DNA of 64,000 nucleotides, from contig CM033119.1 of NCBI GenBank assembly GCA_019321725.1, positions 14,520,694 through 14,584,693 on the forward strand. The letters run 5' to 3'. Positions 1 through 12,715 of this stretch are shown here, one piece after another (position 1 is the stretch's first letter; the number at the start of each line of letters is the position of its first letter). A program made the position numbers and the translations under genes. The notes below the pieces were generated by a model, which was not told where the DNA came from, searched no databases, and saw only the letters and a program-made list of their open reading frames with translations. This stretch comes from Paulownia fortunei. Its lineage: Eukaryota; Streptophyta; Magnoliopsida; Lamiales; Paulowniaceae.

Positions 1-480
1 GAGAAGCTTATGAAACCTTTGAAGTTTTGAAGAAGAATTCATTGAACTTTTGTAGAGTTTTACTCTTGATTTTTTATAGAGATATCAAAATTCATGTTAG
101 AACTTATAGTTAATTCGGCACTCGAGAGAGGGAATTGATGAGGTTAGGAATTCTTAACTTACATGTATTGTTGACTTGAATTAGTATATTTTGGAAGGAA
201 AAACATAAGTGATAATTAGGTGAGTCATTCCTCTAAAATTTCTTGTTCATAAGGTATTTGTTGAATTGCTTCTAAAAACTCCATTCTTATCTATGCATTT
301 TTATCTTACTTTACTTTGTTTACCAATCATCACTCAATTTTTTAGATAAAATTAGGACTATTTGAACTACGGTACTTAATGCAATTTGTAATTACAATCC
401 TTGTAGATACGATACTAAACTTATCATTATATTAAAACTTAACATCGTGCACTTGCGGTTTACATAATTTTCATGAACAA
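1..480 (+). mobile_element. 3' part of a Tat/Athila-type Ty3/gypsy LTR, cut by the window edge
   Basis: This segment matches, in reverse complement, two other stretches of the window (about 24,418-24,900 and 25,514-26,000), so it is a dispersed repeat. It ends with GTGCACTTGCGGTTT near 450-465, a motif that in plant Tat/Athila gypsy elements lies just upstream of the primer-binding site. That sets the orientation as plus. No primer-binding site follows; the sequence changes to an unrelated repeat at about 480. The upstream part of the LTR is outside the window. Family assignment rests on motif recognition, not on a search. Confidence 0.6.
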
Positions 481-700
481 TAATCATTCCTCTTTCTCTA
501 TCAAGAGGTTCACCCTTTCTCATCAGCTAAATAAAATTTAGAAATATATAATAAAAAGTAGAAAAGACTAAAAATAGAAGAGAAACTAGAGAATATATTT
601 ATATTACTATTAGAAAACTTACATTACTACTAAAAAAAATTTATTACATTGATTTCTTAGTTATAGCCTAAATCTTCTTTATAATTTAAGCCACATTTAG
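480..700. repeat. left arm of a ~180-bp inverted repeat
   Basis: The reverse complement of about 480-660 matches about 3,715-3,895, including CTAGTAGTAATGTAA, ATTCTCTAGTTT and AAATTTTATTTAGCT. A second short match, in direct orientation, links about 645-700 with 4,312-4,365 (GATTTCTTAGTTATAGC). Both arms look like the downstream part of a Tat-type LTR, so this is probably two oppositely oriented LTR fragments rather than the termini of one DNA transposon. Confidence 0.6.
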
Positions 701-1843
701 ACTTTGATGTTGTTCTTTGGTTAATATATTTTTGTGATAATTATACTCAAATATTTTTATACAAATAGTTATGTTATTCGGTGTGGAGACAAACATGTCA
801 AAATAGGTAGTTCTTATGCCTTTACTTTAATTATTACTAGGATTTTCAACATATAGGGGTTGAGTGTTAAAATTTTTTCTTTAAGTTTGTTGAGTCCAAC
901 AATTGATTGAGTACAACTTAAAAAATGATTAAGGCATTAGGGTCTCTAACACCATGGCTAAATCAGCTTGTTCCCCATGTGATGTTCTAAGAGAATATCC
1001 CCCATAGTGAGCCACTTTGAACTTTTAAATATTAGAAACTTTTTTTTTGTAGTAACCATAGCTTCTTACCTAGTCTAAATACATTATTATTCTACCATTG
1101 TTCTATAAATGATCTAGAGCTTAAGAGATATTCCAGTGACAATGTGAGCTTGCAAAGAGAAATTTGGGTTGTAATAGAAGATAAGTGTGGGGGAGTCTCT
1201 CATAAAACAAATTGCATAGTGTTAAAAATATTACGAGTTGCAACTAAAATTGGTATGTTGAAAAATCAATAAGAATGATGAAGAGGGATCCAATTCAATA
1301 ATTATAGGCTCTAGTGTTAAATTTTGTGGAGTATGAGAATTCTTCATTGATAAAATCTATGTCTCTAATCCCATAAAGTTTTTAAAATCTTTGTTGCATT
1401 CTATCCTTTTATTTCTTAGCCACATCACCACCATTTGGCCCCATTACAATCTTTGTTAAAAAAATTTTGATTTCGTGTGGTGCCTTCGGTGTAGTGGAGA
1501 TTTTTATCAAATGAAGAGCCTATGATATTTAACTCTTCCATTAGAGATTAGGTGATTATTTTTGTGAGGTTCGATGGAATTTCACTTGTTTGAAGCATGC
1601 ATGGTTTCATTACTGTTGATGTTAACACACTTGAGTATGCTCATTGTGGAAATATATTAACTTTTGAATAACTAAGGGTTTAGATTCAACATTTATTTAA
1701 TTTCATTTCCAAATTATTTTGTTGCTTCCTCAAAATAATAATTGAAAGTTAGTTATCATAGGTGTTTGTATCACCGTTGGAAACCCTTATAAGAATATAA
1801 CTCATCCTCTATTAATGGCTTGTTGCATATGTGTGGGGAAATT
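700..1843 (+). other. decayed noncoding gypsy 3' region
   Basis: No reading frame worth calling. A GTGTGGGGGAGT tract near 1,186 and GTGTGGGGAAATT at 1,831-1,843 resemble polypurine tracts; the second directly precedes an LTR-like TGATAAG start. This fits the 3' noncoding region of a plus-strand Tat/Athila-like element, but no coding domain is visible. Confidence 0.4.
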
Positions 1844-1965
1844 TGATAAGTGCATATTTTGACATATTTTTGTATCAAATCCTTTAAATTTTTCTTATTT
1901 TATTCTTATTAATATTATCATTTTATTAATGTTTTATGTTAAGGAATCAATGAACTAAAACAGAT
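1844..1965 (+). mobile_element. 5' end of a Tat-type LTR (first segment, interrupted)
   Basis: Begins with TGATAAGTGCATATTTTG straight after a polypurine-like tract, the usual start of Tat-lineage LTRs in plants. The match breaks at about 1,965, where an oppositely oriented gypsy fragment begins. LTR-like sequence in the same orientation resumes around 3,370, so I infer that the intervening piece was inserted into this LTR. Confidence 0.5.
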
Positions 1966-3255
1966 CAAAAAGAAATGTGTATTTTGGGTGGAGAGAAAAT
2001 GTGTGAGAATTTAGGTGTAGACTGTATGTGAGGTGTGAATTATGTGATGAATGATGTGTATTGAATGTTGTTCAAGAAATCATATATAAGCATGTGTATA
2101 TCTCCCATTTGGGTGATATAATTATGTGTGTATAGTGCATCTAATAGAGTATCACATGGTGTGTGAGGATGTATTGGTGTATAACAAGAAAGATTCCATG
2201 ACATGGCTTAAATGTATAGATAATGTTTTTCAACTCTGGACTACTCGTGCCGCAGCACTAAATGCTTTGTTAGTCAAGCACCATGGCACAGCTTAGGGGT
2301 GTTGCGACGCTTCAAAATCCATCAGTTACTGCCCGTTTTTCTATCCTCGCATCTCGTCATGACCGAGGGGGTGTCGCCGCGTGAGGTCTTATTTTGCAGG
2401 CGCCAACCAATCTTCAGCTCCTATTTGATTTTTTCTTTTGACACCGCGGCGCCACTTCCCTAGTGTCGCGGCCTGATGTCATTTTTCTCTAAATTTTGCC
2501 ATTTTTACCATGTTTTCACTCCATTCTTCATTGTAGTCCTTATACAGAAATATATACAAAATACAATTGTATGATTATACGACAACAACATGTGCAATTA
2601 TGCTCATGGAGATGTTGGAAATGTCACAATTTATGTGCCTATCAACTCTCCTTTAACTTTCCTTTTGCTCGTCCTTGAGCAAAAGTCAAAATCAAACAAT
2701 CATAGGCTCATAATTTGATCATGAATTACAAAGCTTCATCAACCAATACAAGTGCCTCATCAATCTTTATTGCACATACATCCAAAAGTTAGTCAAAAAG
2801 CCGAATGACACTACAAAACTTGTTTCTTCAATCTTGTCATGAATTAAAAATATGTGTGTGTGAAGTGTCAATTTCAAGTATCATGCATGCATTTTCGGTA
2901 TGAATTTTACAACTAATGACCTTTGGTCGAAGCAAGGAATTTCTTTGGTGTTCCAAAAGCTTGATTTTTATACACCTTCTCCACTAATGTAGACACCATA
3001 CAAACTTAGATCAATAGGACTTTAATCAACTTTTAACATAAGGCTTAGATTTTAGCTACCAAGAAAAGGTAGGGATAATAGAAAACAAGAAAGCTAAGTG
3101 TTTTTACACTTCAACATCTTTACTCTCCTATTTTTTCTTTCTTCCCCATTTCCCTCCATTTTGCCTTTTTGGGATTCTTCATCATGTTCTTTTTGCTTCA
3201 TACATATATTTTTATGCGCATTTTTTTTGTTTCTTTTCTTTCTATCTTATTTTCT
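1965..3255 (-). mobile_element. minus-strand gypsy fragment: LTR part plus 3' noncoding region
   Basis: Aligns in direct orientation along its whole length with 12,043-13,340, for example GGTGGAGAGAAAAT, CTCCCATTTGGGTGAT and CATGCATGCATTTTCGG. On the minus strand an LTR start (TGATAGGCACATAAATTG) lies at about 2,644, preceded by a purine-rich tract. So 1,965-2,644 is LTR and 2,645-3,255 is the internal 3' noncoding region. The small open frames here are not coding. Confidence 0.65.
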
Positions 3256-3369
3256 CATTTTCTATGGATATAAATCTTACTTTATTTTAAAGCTAAGAGA
3301 TAGAACTACAACTTTGTTGTTGGAAACTCAACCCAATTCAGTCTTGATTAAAGCATAACATTCATCCAA

Positions 3370-4440
3370 ATAGGTGTCTTGGTATGAATCTATTTTTTCT
3401 GACACATCTCCTTAAATTAAGCATAACTTTCTCCTTAATGGTTCGAATTAGGCTATTCAAGTTGATAAATAAATCTAACAGATAAATTTACAATGTTTAT
3501 GTTGATTACTTTTGTGAATTCAACTGATTGCATGGAGAAAAATATGTAAAAATATTTTGATTTGAAAAGGACATGTGAATTTAGAGCATATTTGAAGTTA
3601 ATTTGGAGTGAATTTGGAGATGCCAATTGAGGCATTCTTCTACTTTAAATACAGGCTCTTAGATGACATTCAAGATACATACAAAAACCCTTAAAGGAGG
3701 AAAGAAAACTTTACTGTTGTCTTTATTTAGGCTAAGTTTTCTAGTAGTAATGTAAATTTTATAGTAATAATAGAAATGTATTCTCTAGTTTTTCTTTTAT
3801 TATTAGTCTGTTCTACTCTTATTATGTCTTTTTTTAAATTTTATTTAGCTAAGAAGAAAGGGAGAAGCTCTTGATGGGGGAAGAGGAACAATTATAAAGG
3901 TACATAATATTTTGGTATGTTGTATTATTGTTTTAATTTTTATTTGAAACCCTCCTTCTTTTGTGGTAATTTTTGATTATGTATCACCAATGACACAACA
4001 AATACTTGGGTTCATTTAACTTATTGTATAGTTCTACTCTATCGGTTGCTAATGTGAAATTTTAATTTGTTGTAGATAAAGATGTGCATAAATACTTGAT
4101 CCCATAAACAAGTATTGATATTAAGAGATAATTAGCAAATAATAAGACAATATCATGATTATCTTAATGCATGAGTTATTTGATAATATCTTTTCATTCG
4201 AACCTTTATTGTGTATGAATTATAATAATGTCATTTAAAAGAGGTAAATAAATAATAAATAATTGTTCCTCTATCCAAAACTTAAGAGCGGATCCCTAAT
4301 TCTCAATACTTTTATTACTTTGATTTCTTAGTTATAGCATAATTTTTTTTTTAATTTTAAACCACATTCAACCCATTTTTTAAGAAATATAAAGATAAAA
4401 ACTTTAAATAATTTTTCTATTGATCATCATCGGACTCCCG
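3370..4440 (+). mobile_element. continuation of the interrupted Tat-type LTR
   Basis: Resumes LTR-like sequence after the inserted fragment. It includes a TATA-like CTTTAAATACAGG near 3,646 and a transcript-leader-like region after it. About 3,715-3,895 is the right arm of the inverted repeat with 480-660. The 3' boundary is unclear; I put it near 4,440, where similarity to known parts of the window fades. Confidence 0.45.
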
Positions 4441-4535
4441 ATAAATTATTACTTGATACAACTTACACTTGGGTTGCAATCTTAAAGTTCTAGCACTACA
4501 TCCTTCTTACGAGTCTGAATTATATGTGCAAGTGT

Positions 4536-4640
4536 TATGGGGCTCATCGATGTTTCGTTTCGATGAACCCTAGACTTAGAACATATTTATGGGGCTCATC
4601 GATGTTTCGTCTCGATGAACCCTAGACTTAGAACATATTT
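4536..4640. repeat. two 52-bp tandem units, each with a hairpin
   Basis: Two near-identical copies with a 52-bp period start at 4,536 and 4,588. Each contains TCATCGA and TCGATGA, a 7-bp perfect inverted repeat around a 9-nt spacer, followed by the identical ACCCTAGACTTAGAACATA. One base differs within the spacer-proximal part (CGTTTCG versus CGTCTCG). Confidence 0.85.
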
Positions 4641-6420
4641 AAAACTCAAGCCATTGAGGCATACTCCATAATAGTAATTCTGCGCATGACTATGCCCCTT
4701 AGCTATACGTATGGTTTGGGGACTTCATCTAATTTAATAATAATAAATTTAAGATGAAGAATGTTATTTTATTGATGTTAATTGAATAACATCATTTAAT
4801 ACAAGAGTACAATAGTGGCTAACCTAATTTGATAGTCGGGCACTACTCTTGAAGATAATTGTCAAAATCTAAGTCAACCTTTCCTGTAATAAATATGATG
4901 CAATAGCATCTTTTCAATATCTTATGTCATTTGACTTATAGTAAGGAATTATGCTAAAGCTATAATCATTCAATAACTATGTATCCTTGCAAGTTCTTAA
5001 TTTCATGATGAAATTAAAAGAAAAAACTCCATTTATAATTTATATAGCACAACCAATAATTTCCCTAGTCACTACTTCTAGAAAACCCAATACATTCATT
5101 CATTCAAATTGATAAATGATAAATCCGTTATCGACATTCACAAAACTTTATATATGTCTAAATTATGCTTAACGAACAACTTTATGATTCTCCAAAAATT
5201 CAAAAGTTCATCAGAGTATAATTATTCATATAAAATCTTATCGTGATAATTCAAGTTGAACGGCTAGTTTGCACTATCGTAAATAAAAAATTCCTATTCA
5301 ACATAAAATGTCTCTGCTAAGGGAATTTGTTAAAAGGTTCTTCACTGAACTTATTCTCCAATAAACTCCAACATATATGCATCAATGTCTCTACATGAAT
5401 GCCCATGAAACAAGACATTTTTTCATTTAAGCATGCATCATATATGGTAATCTATACAAATCAATAATATCTACTCTTAATTATATATCTATTTTTGAAA
5501 AGTTTTACAACACCAATCTAAAAGTATTGTATGACGCTACTGTAACAGGAAAATGATGACAAGTTGCATCAGGCTACTCAAGAAGTTATTAAATAACAAA
5601 CTAGGCATCAACTATGTGAGTTATTTATGATTACGAGTATGTTCTAAGAAATGGCCCAACCATTGAAATTATGGGAGCAAAATTTGAAATTCATTTTAGA
5701 TGAAATATTATTTAGACAGAGACACATTTTAAGTATTTTGGAACTACCATTGAATCATGATCAAGTGAAATTACTTGTTATTTAAGATTGAGAAAATGAT
5801 GCTAACAAATCGTTACTGAGAGAATTTACCTATATGTTATTTCCAAAATTGGAGAACTCACTAATGTTAGAAGTATATTTTTACAAACAAATTGTGTTAT
5901 GTGAGTTGACCTAAGAAATTCTAATATCACGATTATTACTTTGAAGATAACTTGACCTTTTGACTATATGTAATGTTATCAAATGTGGATCAAATCAGTG
6001 AGTCTAGCCAGTTAAACTACGAACTGACCACAAAGCTGGTCCATAAGCTATAACAGCAGGTCACCTGACGACCCGTAGTGGACTAGCCAAAACTGACAAT
6101 GCAGTGCAAGCGAAAGAACTGGATACTCCTAATATACTTCAACTACTTTATTTATTCTCATTTTATTGACATGAATGGTCGTAGTAGTTGAGCCGTCAAG
6201 AGGGCGGTGGTACGAGTGAAACAGGAAGGGTGGTGTTGTGGAGGATGGACTGATGGAGGAAAAAAGAAACAGATAAATAAAAAATAAAATAAGATAAGAA
6301 TAAGAAATGGAGAAGACAATGCTTTAAAGAAAAATAATGAAGAGGAACAAAAGGAGAATATGCGACTCTTCTGAGAGAGAAAAATGAAAGTAAGGTTGGT
6401 TTTCATTTTTCATTTTTTTA
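4641..6420. other. unassigned intergenic sequence
   Basis: No gene or element recognised. About 5,640-5,790 reads open on the plus strand and looks mildly coding-like, but matches no family I know. About 6,158-6,400 is purine-rich (GGAGG, GTGGAGG runs) and open on the minus strand, with a low-complexity Ser/Phe-rich translation I do not regard as a protein. Confidence 0.4.
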
Positions 6421-6427
6421 ATAAATT

Positions 6428-6845
6428 TGGTAAATTACATGGACATCCTGAAAGATTGAGACTAATTACAAATAGCCCTGTGTTGTTTCAAAAATTTATC
6501 CACACCTCCGGAGGTTTAGCTCTGCTCAACATTTACCCCATATGTTAGTCATTGTTATGGTTTTAGTTTGACACCATGAAAAAATTCGAGTAGTTTTTCA
6601 GAAGTACCCTTCTGTATACAAGAATTATTTTTGACTATTTTTAACGGACAAAAATGCCTTTGGGATTAATTGTAGCTCCTTTCACATGCAGAGGGTGTAA
6701 TTGTAACAAATGAAAATCACAACGGTTGTTGTTGTAACACATTCAATTATGTCAATATTAATGTACATAACTGTTGGTGTTAGTGCTATATATACACTCC
6801 ATAATTTTCCTCATTTGCTCACTACATTTACATGCCTTTTTCATG
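6428..6845. mobile_element. possible Mutator-type MITE
   Basis: GGTAAATTACATGGACATCC near 6,428 is the kind of terminus found on many plant Mutator-like MITEs, with internal phrases such as ACAAATAGCCC and GAGGGTGTAATTGTAAC typical of them. A loosely inverted partner (TGTTACAATTACACCC on the other strand) lies near 6,700. I could not fix the right end or a target duplication. Confidence 0.3.
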
Positions 6846-6849
6846 TAGC

Positions 6850-7249
6850 ACTGCATATAGTATTATTGGTGTGCTGAAATATAGAAAGAGATATGCAAGC
6901 ACCGCAAATATAGGAAGAAAACTATGATAATGATTTCAGAAACTAACAATTCGGGTAGACTTCCCTATTGTTGACTATATCATGGTTTTGTGCCAATTGC
7001 ACTAGTGTTTACCGATTAAAGAAGACGCACATCGAAGTTCCTATCATGCTCTTGCCTAAGTTTATGGAGAATTCAAAACTACTAGTTCATTTCAATGGTA
7101 AGCTAGAGTTATTGGAGTTGAAGATATCAATGGTAAAAATAATCATATTTGAAATATATTAATAAAATTGACATTTTTTTTTATCTTTAATTGTATTTAG
7201 TCAATTAGATAAAGTACCTAAATCATACTTAGCTATGGGGCATTATTAT
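6850..7249. other. unassigned sequence before the copia LTR
   Basis: Contains a 64-codon open frame at 6,968-7,162 that I do not recognise and do not support as a gene. It may include the true start of the copia LTR, which I could not place. Confidence 0.3.
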
Positions 7250-9189
7250 GATAGTGACCATGGAACATGTCTCTATATCTTTGGTTTTAAATTAGTTCCA
7301 AGTCGTGGGTTTATTGAGATGGGACATCAATAAGTCTGTAAAGACTCGCGCACATGATGCATTCTCAAAAGGAGAGTATCTGGCTCCATAGGCATTGGCA
7401 TGGGTTGCTAGTGCACATACGTATGTTTTCGTTATGGAACAAGTACACTGAACTAGCCCATGGAAAATTCTTATTGGAAATGTTGTTCGTTGAATGAGAA
7501 TTTTCCAGTTACAATATTGTATAACTTAGTCCTTTCACTTCAAGTACTATAGTAACCTTATGCATGATATCATATGCTATTGTGTATTTTTCAATTGTAT
7601 GACAATCACAAGAGATTTATGTTGGGTATATGGTCTTTATGTATGGAGGTCAATGATTGGACAACAAAGAATTCATCACCTATCTCGTAAAATAGGTGAA
7701 CCTCATATGTATTTCATGGTCCTTGACTCAAAAAGACTTTGGCTAGAATATTACATGGAGGTTTTCTAATGATTCATCAAGACTCAATGTGACTACAAAT
7801 AAAATTATAGTTATTAAGTCAAATAGAATTTCGCCAATAATCCATGCCCTAGACTTGGTCAGGAGGTTAGTTGACAAGAGGACCAAACTTGCATGGTAGT
7901 CCTAATAAAAATAGGTTCACTTGTTATTTCACCTAAGACTAGGTAGTCAAGATGCACTACAAGATGCTTCCCTTGACTTGTGAGGTTCTCAGAATTAAGG
8001 AGTTAATTCTAAGACGAATTTTTAATTAGATTAATTAACCAAAATATATTTTATATATTCATAAAATTGTAATAGCTACAAACTCACTGCTAGTTTAGTT
8101 GTGAACCTAATGAGCCACACACAAAATGAAATGGATCATTTCTATTTAATCCAAGGAGTCGGATCAAGTTAATTAATAGGAACTAATTAACTTAGAGCTA
8201 GAATTAATTTACTAGTTAAATTAATTTATCCAATTAAATAATTAAATTATTCAATAGGACCTAATTAAAATTAGGGCTCTTTTAGGAGTAATTAAATATT
8301 TATTTGGATCAACTAATGAATATAAAATTAATATAAGGGTTATATTAATTTAACTAATATAAATAATTGGATTATTTATATTGGGCCTATTAATTAGACA
8401 GTCCACTAGAACCAATTTAATTGGGATTAATTAATATAGATTAATTCATTGGAGAGTCCAATCACTAACGAGTTCATAAGAGAGGCCTATTGGTAGTCTT
8501 TAATTAAAAATTAGAGATACTATGTCTTGGATGGAAAGTAATTAAGACTTTGAGTCATAATAGGAAATTGATTCAAGATATACTTTGGATAGAATTAAAC
8601 AAGAGATAAATATGGAATGTCTTGGAGACCGATTGGGATTAGGTCAAAGGCTTGAAGATTTATAAATACACTTTGTGTGGGATGATTTTAGAGCTTCAAG
8701 AAGCTGCAAAAAATTATCCCCTCCCTTTAGTAGAAAAATAGTTTTCTCCTCTTCATATTTTCTCTAATCTAGTTCTATCAGTTTGGTTCTAGGCAATTTA
8801 TAAAAATATGGATTTATTCTCTTATCACCTTGTTTATATTGGAATTAATCTGTACTCCTAAATATTTTAGTTAGAAACAAAGAGTTGATTCTTTCTAGCA
8901 AAAGTTTCAATCCATGATCCTGCTCATTGTGTGGATACCGTTAGAGGATAGCTTGAATTCCTGTGACGAACTTGATTCTGAATTGTGCTACGATTTGAAT
9001 CATTCAAATCCTCTTCAACAGTTGGAGTGTTATCAAAAGGTATAGTCGCGAACTTCTTTAGTTTAAGTTAAATGAAATATTTGAGTATAACCGAAAATCG
9101 CTTTGAATCCGAGACTATTATATAATTGTAATACAAGTATATTTTAAATTTTTAAATTTTTTATAGTTCTGCAATTTTGCGAATCCAAT
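7250..9189 (+). mobile_element. Ty1/copia 5' LTR
   Basis: The part from about 7,555 onward matches a second copy at 36,477-38,490, for example GACAATCACAA, TATTTCACCTAAG and GTAGTCA. The LTR ends next to a methionine-initiator primer-binding site (TGGTATCAGAGCC at 9,192-9,204). The region includes the cytosine-poor, TTAATTAA-rich tract 8,000-8,450 shared with the other copy. The left boundary is uncertain: the second copy is truncated, so there is nothing to compare before 7,555. Confidence 0.65.
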
Positions 9190-9191
9190 AG

Positions 9192-9204
9192 TGGTATCAG
9201 AGCC
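9192..9204 (+). other. copia primer-binding site
   Basis: TGGTATCAGAGCC is complementary to the 3' end of initiator methionine tRNA, the usual primer of plant copia and many gypsy elements. It sits directly after the LTR. Confidence 0.85.
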
Positions 9205-10029
9205 TAGGTTACTATACCCAGATATGTTTGGAATATCTATTTAGATTTCTTATGATGAAATTTAAAAGTTGTAATATGTTTTTTGTATGCAATAAAATTA
9301 TTTTAAATGATTTTTGTGAATAGGATAAATTGTGTAGACATTAAATTTTGTAAACTATGCATGAAATTAGACGTTGGACATAAAAAATGGGCTAGAATCA
9401 TGTTGTTAATATAGCAGTCGTGATTTGGTGTCGGAGCGCCAACAGTAGGCACCGCCGCAACACCAAGTGGGAAGGTCGCACCGAATAAGCTTTTCGAAGC
9501 TTCGGTGTTGTAGCACTAGGAGTTGGCACCATGGCATAGAAGACCAGATTGATGTAGAAATGTTCTGAAACTTTCAAACTGCGATGCGAGTGCTTAGCGC
9601 TGTGGCATGGTTGGAATTATTTCCAAAGGGCCACGACGCTAAGCTAATTATTGCAGCGGCACTGCCCAATTTTTAAAAAAATTCTGTTTTTGTGCCAAAG
9701 TTACACAACTTTGGTTTATTCAATTTTTAAAATTAATTTTTAATTTTGAGTGAATAGAAAGGCATTTTATGAATAATTAAAGGTTGATTATCTCATATCT
9801 AAAATCAACATATGAAATATGGATAAATTTATATGCTTTGAATTTATTAAATGAGATGTGTAAATTAGGTATGTATGTGTAGATGATTAAAGAGCCAAGA
9901 CCCCTTCTTATAATTACCTTAGGGTGTGCGGGTACCCTACTTATGTGAAGTAGTAAGTGGGAGATAAGTTGGATAGTAGATCTATCTTATGCAAGCTTGT
10001 GGGGTATCCAAAAAAATCTATTATATATT
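9205..10029 (+). other. copia internal region with gag and integrase missing
   Basis: Between the primer-binding site and the reverse-transcriptase remnant there is less than 1 kb, where an intact copia element carries gag, protease and integrase (about 3 kb). No frame resembling these is visible. A GC-richer patch at 9,420-9,670 (GGAGCGCC, GGCACCGCC) differs from its surroundings and may be a piece of another LTR. Confidence 0.45.
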
Positions 10030-11180
10030 ATTTCTACGATCCTTTGGAATAAAAGGTATTTGTTTCAATGAATGCCAAATTCCTAGAGGAGGCATTTTTA
10101 TTATATAAAAATAATAAGGTTGTAGTACTTGAAGAAATTCAAGAGCCACAGCAAGTTCCACAAGAGGCAGTAGTACCACCACCTCAACAAATTAACACTT
10201 TTATCACACATCTTTCTAGGAGATCCGTCAAGGCCTTTAGAGAGGTTTAGCTTTTTATAAGAGAACAACAAAGAAAGGCAAACCTTAACTAGGGATCCAA
10301 GGAACTATGGAGAAGTGATGTCTGACTTCGATTTGGGGAGATGACAAGATGCCATGCAATTCAAATGAACTCATGTACTCTAACAAGGTAGACCTTGGTG
10401 GACCCACCATAGGGTATTGTGCCCATAGACTGCAAATGAATCTACAAGTGAAAGTTTGGAGTAGATAGAGAGGTAGTGACCTATAAGAAATGATTGGTTG
10501 CAAAAGGTTATACTCAAAGATAAGGAACTGACTATAAGGAAACCTTATCACCAGTGGCGATGCTCAAATCCATTCAGATCTTACTAGCCATATCTCCTTA
10601 ATGAAAACATTGAGGAAGAGATATTCAAAGAAAAAGGCAAAAGGTTTACAAGTTTCAAAGATCTATTTATAGACTCAAACAAGCTTCACGAAGCTGGAAC
10701 ATGTAATTCGATGAGGCGATCAAATAGTTTAGTTTCCTTAAGAATAAGGATGAACCATGTGTGTACAAGAAGATTAGTGAGAGCACAATTACATTTATTA
10801 TATTTTATGTTGATAATCCTACTCATTAGGAATGATGGAGAGATATTACAACCAATAAAGGCTTGGTTGTCTACTTAATTCTCTATAAAAGATTTGGGAG
10901 AAGCATCTTACATATTAGGGATTAAGATCTTTAGAGATAGATCTAAAATGATGATCAGACTATCCCAATATATGTACATAGATAAGATGCTGAAGAGGTT
11001 CAGCATGGAGAAATCCAAGAGGGGATTTTCTCCCTATGAGTCATAGGGTCCTTTTCTCTAAGTTTAGGGTCCCAAAGACTCATGAGAAGAGAGAGAGGAT
11101 GACTCACATACCTTATGCAACTGTTATTGGAAGCATAATGTATGTCGTGCTATGTACTAGGCTAGATGCCGCATATGCTT
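10030..11180 (+). pseudogene. Ty1/copia polyprotein remnant (post-integrase and reverse transcriptase)
   Basis: The translation across several frames follows the copia order: NAKFLEEAF near 10,070 (the region after integrase), MYSNKV at about 10,372, LVAKGYTQ at about 10,495, ETLSPVAMLKSIQILLA at about 10,540-10,590, IYRLKQASRSWNM at about 10,660-10,700, DEPCVYKKIS at about 10,750, then the region after the YVDD box. The box itself is damaged: YVD is followed by Asn. Stop codons and frameshifts are frequent, so it is dead. It stops abruptly at about 11,180, where the LTR of the oppositely oriented gypsy element begins, consistent with that element having inserted into this one. Confidence 0.85.
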
Positions 11181-12715
11181 GGTGACCCTAAAATAGTGTT
11201 ATCGTATCCCAAGATAGTGCATATGTAAGTACTAAATATAGATTACCTGTGCTATATTTGACCAAATGATTATAGTAGTGATTGAATTAAAATGAAACAA
11301 CTACTAAATTTAAGAAAAACAATTAAAACCCAAGAAGATTGACTAATTGAATCCAATACTAAGAAGAGACAAGGCATTGGTTAGCCATTCTCTGTGGTTA
11401 TAAACCTAGCTCAATTATGATTAAGAATGATATGGGTTGTGTGACGGCAAATCATCCTAATATAATTAGTGCTCATTTTTGAGTCGACACAAATCTACCC
11501 CTAGTAGGACACTGGCGCCATCTCTAACTATGGGCCACCCACTATAAATGCTTTAAGTTTTGTGAATTCCACTAGCTTTTAGTTTTCACACGTATGACTA
11601 CCGTACGTACATATAGCTATATCTCTATAAAGGTTGGTCCGTGCCATATACTACCCAATCCATTGCTATAATTTCACCTCTTATTTTTAATTGCAATATT
11701 TTAAATCAACTTGAAGTTGGCCAAGTCAAACAACATTCTAATCACAATATAAACATTACCTCACAACTCCATTAAGATGGCTTTCCAAGCCTCGACAAAA
11801 GTAGTTTAATTCATTTTGAAATTAAACAAGCACCAAATATTTGCCAACATCATGATTCTTACAAATTTCTTAAAAATAAGCAAACTAAAATAAAAAATTA
11901 AAATAGAAAGTTACAACCACTAAGTGATTCTTCACTTCTTCTTCAACATCTTCAACGACCAATATAGCTCATCCTCTTCTTGTCTTCAAATCCTAAGCTC
12001 CATAATAATGAGTGCGTATGTTCTTAGTGTAGTGTGTGAAGAAATATGGAGAAATGCGTGTTTTAGGTGGAGAGAAAATATATGTGAGAATTTAGGTATA
12101 GAGTATGTGTGAGGTGTGAATTGTGTGATGAATGATGTGTATTGTGTGTTGTTCAAGAAATCATATGTAAGCATGCGTAGATCTCCCATTTGGGTGATGT
12201 AATTGTGTGTGTATAGTGCATCTAATAAAGTCTCTCACATGGTGTTGAGGGTATAGTGGTGTATAACAAGAAAGATTTTATGATATGGCCTAGATTGCCA
12301 CTTGTCCCTCAAAATTTATAGATAATTTTTTAAAACTCTGGACCACTTGCACCGTGGCGCCAAATGCTTTGTTAGTCAGGTAACACGGCATAACCTAGGG
12401 GTGTCGTGTTGCTTTAAAATCCATCAGTTACTACCCATTTTTCTACATGAGGTCTTGTTTTTCAGGCGCCAAACAATCTTTAGCTCCTAGTTGATTTTTT
12501 CTTTTGACACCATGGCGCCACTTCCCTGTTGTCACGACTTGATGTCATTTTTCTCAAAATTTTGCCATTTTTCCCATGCCTTCACTCCATTCCTCATCAT
12601 AGTCCCTATACACAAATATATACAAAATAAGATACAATTGCATGATTATAAGACAATAACATGTGCAATTGTGCTCATGGAGATATTATAAATGTCACAA
12701 TTTATGTGCTTATCA
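11181..12715 (-). mobile_element. Tat/Athila-type LTR (3' LTR of a minus-strand element)
   Basis: On the minus strand the LTR starts with TGATAAGCACATAAATTG at 12,715, preceded by a purine-rich tract (AAGGTAAGTTTAGGGATAGT). It matches 1,965-2,644 and more weakly 25,514-27,060. It carries GGCGCC-containing phrases (12,358, 12,517) seen in every copy of this family. The other end is taken at about 11,181, where the copia remnant is cut. Confidence 0.65.

Noticed and set aside
3098..3358. 86-codon Phe/Leu-rich frame
   Set aside because: Translation of T-rich sequence in the gypsy 3' noncoding region; the homologous region near 13,200 does not keep the frame.
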